In this document: positions 1 to 5,148 of the stretch, piece after piece
Layout of the letters: each line of letters opens with the position of its first letter
How positions within the stretch are numbered: position 1 is the first letter of the stretch
Assembly: GCA_002371715.1 (NCBI GenBank)
Contig: DFGF01000135.1
Coordinates: 1 to 10,279, forward strand
Reading direction: 5' to 3'
DNA from: Prevotella sp. UBA3757
GTDB taxonomy: Bacteria > Bacteroidota > Bacteroidia > Bacteroidales > Bacteroidaceae
DNA: 10,279 nucleotides
Position numbers and translations under genes: made by a program
The notes under the pieces: model-generated
Told to the model about the DNA's origin: nothing
What the model saw: only the letters and a program-made list of their open reading frames with translations
The model's database searches: none

Positions 1-384
1 GGCTACGAGGTGAACATCTTCTTCACCTTCTGGGGCCTCGACGCCATCAAGCAGCAGCAGGGACGGGCGTTCATTGGCAGCAACTGGCTGACTCGGACCT
101 TCGGATTCATGATGGGCGGTCTCGGCGCGACACCGACCTCGCGGTTCAACTTCTTTGGAGCGGGGCCCAAGGTGTTCCGCTACCTGATGCGCAAGAACAA
201 TGTGGCGACGCTCGAGGAACTCGTCGAGGCCGCCAAGGCACTCGGCATCAATCTCTACGCCTGCGAGATGGCCATGCACGTGCTCGGACTGAAGCGCGAG
301 GACTTCATCCCGGAGGTGAAGGACGTGCTGGGCGTGGCCACGTTCCTGCAGCTCAGCGAGGGCGGACAGACCCTGTTTATCTGA
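1..384 (+). CDS. DsrE/DsrF/DrsH-like sulfur-relay family protein (5' end outside window)
   Basis: The reading frame is open from base 1 and ends at TGA 382-384, giving 127 visible residues; the true start lies upstream. The visible part looks like the C-terminal two thirds of a DsrE/F/DrsH-like protein: a beta strand (VNIFFTFWGLDA), a Met/Gly/Phe-rich segment (about residues 33-60), and a strand ending in LYACEM with Cys88, where the family's candidate persulfide-carrying cysteine usually sits. Family members are small cytoplasmic proteins that bind or pass on persulfide sulfur, often beside TusA or rhodanese proteins, and a TusA gene follows after 36 bp. The family call rests on recognition of these blocks; the exact substrate is unknown. 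The stop codon lies at the edge of an AT-rich repeat. No promoter is visible here, so the operon's control region is upstream of the window. Confidence 0.82.
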   Translation, partial: GYEVNIFFTFWGLDAIKQQQGRAFIGSNWLTRTFGFMMGGLGATPTSRFNFFGAGPKVFRYLMRKNNVATLEELVEAAKALGINLYACEMAMHVLGLKREDFIPEVKDVLGVATFLQLSEGGQTLFI

Positions 385-420
385 CAATTGGACTATTTGA
401 CTATTTACAATTAGATAATT
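383..420 (+). repeat. degenerate 7-8 bp AT-rich tandem repeat
   Basis: The spacer between the DsrE-like and TusA genes is almost entirely made of related units: GACAATT, GACTATT, GACTATT, TACAATT, with single extra bases between some of them. It begins inside the TGA stop of the upstream gene and runs to the ATG at 421. It is a weak, degenerate member of the heptamer-period repeats seen elsewhere in the window. Confidence 0.55.
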
Positions 421-645
421 ATGGCAACAAAGACATTAGACATCACGAAGGAGCACTGCCCGATGACCTTCGTCAAGACAAAGATAGAGCTGTCGAGGCT
501 ACAGCCGGGTGACATCCTGGAAGTGCTGCTCGCAGAGGGCGAACCGCTTGACAACGTGCCTCGCAATGCACGGGAGCAGGGATACGACGTGCTGTCCGTA
601 GAGCACGTGGAGGGAACGACACACAAGGTCGTGATAAAAAAGTAA
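421..645 (+). CDS. TusA-family sulfurtransferase (sulfur carrier)
   Basis: A 74-residue protein, the usual size of TusA/SirA-like carriers. The N-terminus reads strand-EHCPMTFVKTK, with the persulfide-accepting Cys13 followed by Pro14 at the start of helix 1. A second half (GDILEVLLAEGEP, then the C-terminal VEGTTHKVVIKK strand) fits the two-layer alpha/beta fold. Classical TusA has CPxP; here the fourth position is Thr, a variant I associate with non-E. coli TusA-like proteins. TusA proteins accept sulfur from a cysteine desulfurase and hand it to downstream acceptors in the cytoplasm. Its position two genes before a desulfurase makes that the likely donor. ATG 421 is the only sensible start and has no Shine-Dalgarno, as is normal in Bacteroidota. 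Confidence 0.9.
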   Translation: MATKTLDITKEHCPMTFVKTKIELSRLQPGDILEVLLAEGEPLDNVPRNAREQGYDVLSVEHVEGTTHKVVIKK

Positions 646-694
646 AAGAGTAAACAGGTATAATAAGTAATAACACTAAAAAACTCAAACAATT
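646..694 (+). other. short AT-rich leader before the encapsulin gene
   Basis: Forty-nine bases between the TusA stop and the shell ATG. It is rich in TAA-type words and ends in an A-rich stretch (AAAAAACTCAAACAATT) typical of Bacteroidota translation starts, which lack a Shine-Dalgarno. I see no TAnnTTTG promoter box, no hairpin terminator and no heptamer array, so transcription probably continues through it. Confidence 0.5.
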
Positions 695-2125
695 ATGGCA
701 GATTCTAATCTTCAGCGCAGTGTGACCACTGCCACCGCCAGAAGGCTGGCAACAACCACCAAGACCGCCCCGCAGATGGGCTCCATCACCCCGAGACTAC
801 TCCTGAAACTGCTGCCCTGGGTGCAGGTCAGCGGAGGCACGTTCCGCGTGAACCGCACGAAAGTGGAACTGCGCAAGAACGACCGGCTGCCCATCCAGTA
901 CGTCAACGGACAACCGTCGTTTACGGCCAAGGACCTGAAGGCAATCCCACTATTCTCTGAATTCGACGACGAGATACTGAACCGGCTGGTCAGCTCGTTC
1001 GAGGCCAGGGAGGTTGACGTCGACAAGCTCTTCGTGGAGGAGGGCAAGGACAAGCAGCGCTTCTTCATCGTGGCCAGCGGCCAGGCCGAGGTCATCAGCA
1101 AGGGGCCTCACGGCGAAGACCTGCGGATAGCACTGCTGGGCGACGGCGAATACTTTGGCGAGGCCGACCTGCTGGACGAGCAGGAGTCGACGGTCTCCGT
1201 GCGCGCCATCACGCCGACGGTCTTCCTCGGCCTGAAACTGAAGGAGCTGGTCAGGTTTATCAAGGAGGTGCCCGACTTCCGCGAGACGTTCGCGAAAGCC
1301 GTCGACAAGCAGCTGCGCCTGAAGGCTTCGGTGAACGACAATGGCGAGAAGCACATTGACCTGGTATCGGGTCACGAGGAGGACAACATCATACCGGAAA
1401 CCTACATAGACTACGAGGAGAGTCCCACGGAGTACTCGCTGAACACGCTGCAGACGGTGGTTCGCGTGCACACCCGCGTGAGCGACCTCTACAACAACCC
1501 CTACAACCAGCTCGAGGAACAGCTGCGCCTCTCCATCGAGAGCATCAAGGAGCGCCAGGAGTGGGAACTCATCAACAACCGGAAATTCGGTCTGCTGGCC
1601 GCTGCCAACCCCGCCTACCGCATCACCACACGCTACGGTGCGCCGACGCCCGACGACCTTGACGAGCTGTTGTCGCTGGTGTGGAAGGAACCGGCCTTCT
1701 TCATAGCCCATCCGCGAGCCATCGCCGCCTTCGAACGCGAATGTACGTGGCGCGGCGTGCCACCCGTCACAACCGACCTCTTTGGCACGAAGGTCATCCT
1801 GTGGCGCGGGGTGCCCATCGTACCGTCGGACAAGGTGGAGGTGGAAGGACAGTACCTGACCGGGCGTGGCGTAGGCACGACGAAAATCATCCTCGTGCGC
1901 GTCGGCGAGAAGAACCAGGGCGTGGTAGGCCTGCACCAGAGCGGCATTCCCGGCGAGATAGCCCCCTCGCTCTCTGCCCGACTGATGGGACTCGACAAGT
2001 TTGGCGTGGCCTCCTACCTGCTCACCAAGTACTTCTCGCTGGCCTCACTGACCGACGATGCCATTGCCGTGCTCGAAAATGTCGAGGTAGGCTACTATCA
2101 CGATTACCAGCATCGCAAAATTTAG
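695..2125 (+). CDS. Family 2B encapsulin nanocompartment shell protein with inserted CNB domain
   Basis: 476 residues. Residues about 1-80 form the N-terminal arm and first part of the HK97-type fold, with the segment WVQVSGGTFRVNR. Residues about 83-205 are a cyclic-nucleotide-binding domain: LFSEFDDEILNRL helix, beta roll with FIVASGQAEVI, and phosphate-binding cassette FGEADLL at 154-160. Residues about 230-476 return to the shell fold, with the block around YIDYEESPTEYSLN, a long spine helix with RQEWELINNRKFGLL, and the A-domain. This order (HK97 fold interrupted in its E-loop by a CNB domain) defines family 2B encapsulins, which self-assemble into icosahedral cytoplasmic shells. Automatic annotation often miscalls such proteins as Crp-like regulators, but there is no helix-turn-helix here. 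In the cassette the conserved Arg is replaced by Ser165, so classical cAMP binding is doubtful. The next gene is a cysteine desulfurase, the probable cargo. The stop TAG is the first part of a 9-copy heptamer array. Confidence 0.9.
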   Translation: MADSNLQRSVTTATARRLATTTKTAPQMGSITPRLLLKLLPWVQVSGGTFRVNRTKVELRKNDRLPIQYVNGQPSFTAKDLKAIPLFSEFDDEILNRLVSSFEAREVDVDKLFVEEGKDKQRFFIVASGQAEVISKGPHGEDLRIALLGDGEYFGEADLLDEQESTVSVRAITPTVFLGLKLKELVRFIKEVPDFRETFAKAVDKQLRLKASVNDNGEKHIDLVSGHEEDNIIPETYIDYEESPTEYSLNTLQTVVRVHTRVSDLYNNPYNQLEEQLRLSIESIKERQEWELINNRKFGLLAAANPAYRITTRYGAPTPDDLDELLSLVWKEPAFFIAHPRAIAAFERECTWRGVPPVTTDLFGTKVILWRGVPIVPSDKVEVEGQYLTGRGVGTTKIILVRVGEKNQGVVGLHQSGIPGEIAPSLSARLMGLDKFGVASYLLTKYFSLASLTDDAIAVLENVEVGYYHDYQHRKI

Positions 2126-2186
2126 TTGACAGTTGAGAGTTGACAGTTGAGAGTTGACAGTTGACAGTTGACGGTTGACAGTTGAC
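2124..2186 (+). repeat. nine-copy AGTTGAC heptamer array
   Basis: Nine contiguous 7-bp units: AGTTGAC mostly, with AGTTGAG at units 2 and 4 and GGTTGAC at unit 8. The first two bases of the array are the last two of the shell gene's TAG stop. It occupies most of the shell-cargo spacer. The unit contains TTGACA across unit joints, which resembles a sigma70 -35 box, but Bacteroidota primary promoters use different elements, so I do not read it as a promoter. Confidence 0.93.
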
Positions 2187-2187
2187 A

Positions 2188-2210
2188 AATCATAAACTTC
2201 AAACTTCAAA
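2188..2210 (+). repeat. 23-bp inverted-repeat copy A (CTTCAAA heptamers)
   Basis: This segment includes two CTTCAAA heptamers (2197-2203, 2204-2210) preceded by AATCATAAA. It is the exact reverse complement of 4974-4996. The two copies lie just outside the ends of the desulfurase and PLP-enzyme genes, in opposite orientation. Confidence 0.85.
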
Positions 2211-2217
2211 CAAGTAT

Positions 2218-3735
2218 ATGGTAAACATTCAGAATATAAACGACTACGGTCTGGAGGATCCCGGCTTTGCACTGCTCCGCGAGGTGGCACAGAAGTACTG
2301 CCCCGAAGAGCTGCAGGCAGAGCGCCGTGCCGTCATCCCCGACGAGGCACTTGACCTCTCGTCGCTCTCCAGCCTGTTTCAGCCCTTTGGCCTCTATTTG
2401 AGCGAGGCTCCATCAGCGGAAAGTCTAACCACTCCCCTCCCTCACAGGGAGGGGGGAGGGTCTACTTCCATCCGTCCCTTCGGCGAAACGGAGCTCAGCC
2501 AGCTGCACTACGAGGAGGCCGACACGCTGAACTCCGAGCAGATCAAGCGCGACTTCCCCGTACTGAGCCAAAGGGTGAACGGCCACCAGCTGGTATGGCT
2601 CGACAATGGTGCCACGACGCAGAAGCCACGGCAGGTCATCGACAAGCTGTCGGATTACTATCGCAACTATAATTCGAACATTCACCGGGGGGCACACACG
2701 CTGGCTGCCCGGGCGACGGATGCCTACGAGGAGGCCCGCGAAAAGGTGCAGCGGTTCATCAATGCCGCATCGAGCGAGGAAATCATCTTCGTCCGTGGTA
2801 CCACCGAGGGCATCAACCTCGTGGCGCAGACCTACGGGCGACAGTATCTGACGCCGGGCGACGAGGTCATCGTCTCGGAGCTGGACCACCATGCCAACAT
2901 CGTGCCATGGCAGCGCATGTGTCAGGAGCGCGGAGCCACGCTGCGCGCCATCCCTACTGACCAGAACGGCGACCTGATACTCACGGAACTGGAACGGCTC
3001 ATCACGCCGCGGACGCGATTTGTCAGTGTGGGCCACGTTAACAACACGTTCGGTACCATCAACGACGTCCGGCGCATCATCGACATCGCCCACGCGCACC
3101 AGATTCCGGTGCTGATAGACGGTGCACAGTCAATAGCCCATACGCCCGTGGACGTGCAACAGCTCGGCGCCGACTTCTTTGTGTTCAGCGGTCACAAGAT
3201 TTACGGGCCCAACGGCATCGGCGTGGTCTACGGGCGCAAGGACCTGCTGGACAAAATGCAGCCCTGGCAGGGCGGCGGCAACATGATTAAGGACGTAACC
3301 CTGGAACGCACGGAGTATAACGTGCCGCCGGCACGCTTTGAGGCTGGCACGCCCAACGTGGCCGACGCCATCGGACTGGGGGCCGCACTGGACTACGTGA
3401 GCCACCTGGGCATTCGCAACATCGAGGCCCACGAGCACCAACTGACGGAGTATGCCCGCGAACAACTTGGACAGATACCCGGACTGACGCTCATCGGCAA
3501 TCCACGGAACCGCGTGTCGGTGGTGAGCTTCGTGCTCGACGGCATCCCCGTACCCGAAGTGGGCACACTGCTCGACAAGGAGGGCATTGCCGTGCGTGCC
3601 GGCCACCACTGCGCCCAGCCCGCCCTGCGCGCCCTGGGCTACGAGATGAGCGTCAGGCCCACCTTCGCACTCTATAACACCCGCGAGGATGTGGACAAAC
3701 TGGTCATAGCTGTAAAAAAGATGATAGGACGATGA
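2218..3735 (+). CDS. Encapsulin-associated SufS-type cysteine desulfurase (probable shell cargo)
   Basis: 505 residues, against roughly 400 for ordinary SufS. I start at ATG 2218; a TTG at 2182 is in frame but lies in the tandem repeat. Residues 1-105 are an extension: a helix-like part (GFALLREVAQKY), a hydrophobic patch (LSSLSSLFQPFGLYL), then a low-complexity linker encoded partly by a palindrome. From about 107 it is a class V PLP aminotransferase: LDNGATTQKP, His223-His224, DGAQS with Asp301 under the PLP ring, SGHK with Lys327 as the PLP-binding lysine, RFEAGTPN with Arg374 for substrate carboxylate, and AGHHCAQPA with catalytic Cys465 as in SufS. It converts L-cysteine to L-alanine plus enzyme persulfide. 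In family 2 encapsulin systems a disordered N-terminal domain of the desulfurase directs loading into the shell; the extension here fits, though it is short. Sulfur acceptors are probably the TusA and DsrE-like proteins upstream. Confidence 0.93.
   Translation: MVNIQNINDYGLEDPGFALLREVAQKYCPEELQAERRAVIPDEALDLSSLSSLFQPFGLYLSEAPSAESLTTPLPHREGGGSTSIRPFGETELSQLHYEEADTLNSEQIKRDFPVLSQRVNGHQLVWLDNGATTQKPRQVIDKLSDYYRNYNSNIHRGAHTLAARATDAYEEAREKVQRFINAASSEEIIFVRGTTEGINLVAQTYGRQYLTPGDEVIVSELDHHANIVPWQRMCQERGATLRAIPTDQNGDLILTELERLITPRTRFVSVGHVNNTFGTINDVRRIIDIAHAHQIPVLIDGAQSIAHTPVDVQQLGADFFVFSGHKIYGPNGIGVVYGRKDLLDKMQPWQGGGNMIKDVTLERTEYNVPPARFEAGTPNVADAIGLGAALDYVSHLGIRNIEAHEHQLTEYAREQLGQIPGLTLIGNPRNRVSVVSFVLDGIPVPEVGTLLDKEGIAVRAGHHCAQPALRALGYEMSVRPTFALYNTREDVDKLVIAVKKMIGR
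2421..2467 (+). repeat. 47-bp palindromic (REP-like) element inside the desulfurase gene
   Basis: Two 22-bp arms around a 3-bp centre (CAC 2443-2445). The inner nine bases, CCCCTCCCT 2434-2442 and AGGGAGGGG 2446-2454, pair perfectly; 17 of 22 positions pair overall. It is translated as the Pro/Gly-rich stretch LTTPLPHREGGGS in the linker between the N-terminal extension and the catalytic domain. It resembles dispersed C/G-tract palindromes that I associate with Bacteroidota genomes; whether it has other copies cannot be seen from this window. Confidence 0.75.
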
Positions 3736-4967
3736 TGCAGTACGAAACGAAAATCCTGACTACGAAGTATCAGAAGCCGGATGCCTACGGAGCACTGTCG
3801 ATGCCCGTCTACTATACGGCGGCGTTTGAGTTTGAGTCTGCCAAGGCCATGGGCGACGCGTTTTGCGGTCGCTCCATGGCGCCGTCGTACGCCCGCATTG
3901 CCAACCCCACGACGACCTATCTGGAGGAACGCGTGCGCCAGCTGACGGGAGCCACGAGCGTCACGGCACTGAACACGGGGATGACCGCCATACACTACGC
4001 CCTGACGGCGGTCAGCGCGGCGGGGCTGAACATCGTGGCCTCGAAGCACCTGTTTGGCAACAGCGTCTCGCTGCTGCGCGACACGCTGGCCACGTTCGGC
4101 GTGGAGCCGCGCTTTGCCGACTTCACTCACCCGGAGGAGGTGGAGGCAATGGTCGACGACAGGACTTGCGCGCTGTTCTTCGAGATTATCACCAATCCGC
4201 AATTGTTCGTGGCCGACATCCGACGGCTGGCCCGCGTGGCCCACGAGGCCGGCGTGCCCCTGATAGCCGACACGACCGTGGTGCCGTTCTCAGTGTTTCG
4301 CGCCCAGGATTTCGGCGTGGACATCGAAGTGGTGTCAAGCACTAAGTACATCTCCGGCGGCGGTACGGGCCTCGGCGGCCTGCTCATTGACCACGGCCGG
4401 TTCGACTGGGCCCAGTCGCCGTCGACAGCCCTGCAGCAGCTGACTCGGAAAGTGGGCAGGAAGCTGGCGTTCACGGCGCGCGTGAAGACGGAACTGACGA
4501 CAAACCTCGGTGGGCTGATGACACCCCAGGCAGCCTATATGGAAACGCTCGGACTCGACACACTCGACATCCGCTTCCGTCGCCAGGCAGAGACCACGCT
4601 GTGGCTGGCCAGGCAGTGCCAGCAGATGCCGGAAATCAGGCGCGTCAACTACACGGGACTGGAGGGGAATCCCTTCTTCGAATTGTCGAAAGCCCAGTTC
4701 GGACCGCTGCCCGGCGCTGTCTTCACGATCGACCTCGACTCAAGGGGTGCCGCCTGGGCGTTTATCGACAGGCTGAAGGTCATCCGCCGCGCCACCAACC
4801 TCTTCGACCGGAAGTCGCTGGCCATACATCCCGCATCAACCATCTTCGGACGCTTCACACCTGAGCAGTGTCGTGCAATGTCGGTTCAGGACACCACCGT
4901 ACGCCTCAGCATCGGCCTCGAAGCCAGGGAGGACTTGCTGGAGGACATCAGGCAGAGCATGCAGTAA
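3732..4967 (+). CDS. Cys/Met-metabolism PLP enzyme (trans-sulfuration family)
   Basis: 411 residues, a normal length for the cystathionine gamma-lyase / O-acetylhomoserine sulfhydrylase superfamily. Visible signatures are YARIANPT at 53-60 (PLP-phosphate-binding Tyr and Arg from the neighbouring subunit), NTGMTAIHYAL (about 81-91), LIADTTVVP with Asp180, SSTKYISGG with PLP lysine Lys205, and the C-terminal blocks LAIHPASTIFG and VRLSIGLE. After Lys205 the motif reads ISGGGTGLGG; the usual His two to four residues on is Gly, which fits a distinct subgroup and leaves the reaction open: a cystathionine or methionine lyase, or a sulfhydrylase using O-acetylated homoserine or serine. Its ATG overlaps the desulfurase stop (ATGA), implying translational coupling. 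In this setting the simplest idea is that it supplies or recycles cysteine for the desulfurase. Confidence 0.85.
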   Translation: MMQYETKILTTKYQKPDAYGALSMPVYYTAAFEFESAKAMGDAFCGRSMAPSYARIANPTTTYLEERVRQLTGATSVTALNTGMTAIHYALTAVSAAGLNIVASKHLFGNSVSLLRDTLATFGVEPRFADFTHPEEVEAMVDDRTCALFFEIITNPQLFVADIRRLARVAHEAGVPLIADTTVVPFSVFRAQDFGVDIEVVSSTKYISGGGTGLGGLLIDHGRFDWAQSPSTALQQLTRKVGRKLAFTARVKTELTTNLGGLMTPQAAYMETLGLDTLDIRFRRQAETTLWLARQCQQMPEIRRVNYTGLEGNPFFELSKAQFGPLPGAVFTIDLDSRGAAWAFIDRLKVIRRATNLFDRKSLAIHPASTIFGRFTPEQCRAMSVQDTTVRLSIGLEAREDLLEDIRQSMQ

Positions 4968-4973
4968 ATGACC

Positions 4974-4996
4974 TTTGAAGTTTGAAGTTTATGATT
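4974..4996 (+). repeat. 23-bp inverted-repeat copy B (TTTGAAG heptamers)
   Basis: Begins seven bases after the stop of the PLP enzyme. It has two TTTGAAG units (4974-4980, 4981-4987) followed by TTTATGATT, and is the exact reverse complement of 2188-2210. Confidence 0.85.
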
Positions 4997-5001
4997 ACTT
5001 T

Positions 5002-5036
5002 AAATTAGAAATTAGGAATTAGGAATTAGAAATTAT
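5002..5036 (+). repeat. five-copy AAATTAG/GAATTAG heptamer array
   Basis: Five contiguous 7-bp units: AAATTAG, AAATTAG, GAATTAG, GAATTAG, AAATTAT. It is a clear period-7 tract with no coding potential. Confidence 0.85.
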
Positions 5037-5094
5037 GATTACCTTCAGGGCGGTAGCATTGCAACGCCACACTTTGCACCTTTAGGTCAAAGAA

Positions 5095-5122
5095 ATTCTT
5101 CATTCTTCATTCTTCATTCTTC
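5095..5122 (+). repeat. four-copy ATTCTTC heptamer array
   Basis: Four exact ATTCTTC units directly followed by A and nine T residues (5124-5132), immediately upstream of the probable transporter promoter box. The array occupies the place where the upstream promoter element would be expected. Confidence 0.9.
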
Positions 5123-5133
5123 ATTTTTTTTTG

Positions 5134-5141
5134 TACTTTTG
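5134..5141 (+). promoter_or_regulatory. Bacteroidota -7 promoter box (TACTTTTG)
   Basis: TACTTTTG matches the Bacteroidetes primary-sigma -7 consensus TAnnTTTG exactly. There is no TTTG-type -33 element about 19 bp upstream; that place is taken by the ATTCTTC array and T-tract. Transcription would be expected to begin a few bases downstream of the box, close to the ATG at 5149, giving a leaderless or nearly leaderless mRNA for the transporter-esterase pair. Confidence 0.65.
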
Positions 5142-5148
5142 CAGCCGG

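Larger units (their letters stand above)
4968..5148 (+). other. 181-bp repeat-rich spacer between sulfur cluster and transporter operon
   Basis: The spacer holds three heptamer-type tracts (4974-4990, 5002-5036 and 5095-5122) separated by a roughly 55-bp unique block (about 5037-5094), then a nine-T run and a promoter box. The unique block is more GC-rich and has a weak possible pairing between GGCG near 5050 and CGCC near 5065. I see no ORF, no convincing terminator and no recognisable riboswitch in it. Confidence 0.6.

Noticed and set aside
646..694. Internal promoter (GTATAATA) before the encapsulin gene
   Set aside because: It resembles a sigma70 -10 only; the Bacteroidota TAnnTTTG box is absent.
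950..1936. Long - strand open frame (328 codons) antisense to the encapsulin gene
   Set aside because: Its composition is that of a shadow frame, it has no domain, and the + strand protein is clearly real.
695..2125. Crp/Fnr-type transcription regulator, suggested by the CNB domain
   Set aside because: There is no helix-turn-helix after the CNB domain; the flanking residues match the encapsulin fold and the protein is 476 residues long.
2124..2186. Series of sigma70 -35 boxes (TTGACA) upstream of the desulfurase
   Set aside because: The hexamers arise from the repeat unit, no matching -10 lies at the right distance, and Bacteroidota promoters use TTTG and TAnnTTTG elements.
2182..2217. Upstream TTG start for the desulfurase
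   Set aside because: It lies in tandem repeat DNA and would translate repeat sequence; ATG 2218 follows the repeats directly.
5037..5094. Small RNA or riboswitch in the unique block upstream of the transporter
   Set aside because: Only a weak four-base pairing is visible, with no conserved riboswitch signature and no promoter of its own.
5131..5148. Upstream TTG start for the transporter
   Set aside because: The codons would run through the promoter box, and the first membrane helix begins after the ATG cluster at 5149-5160.
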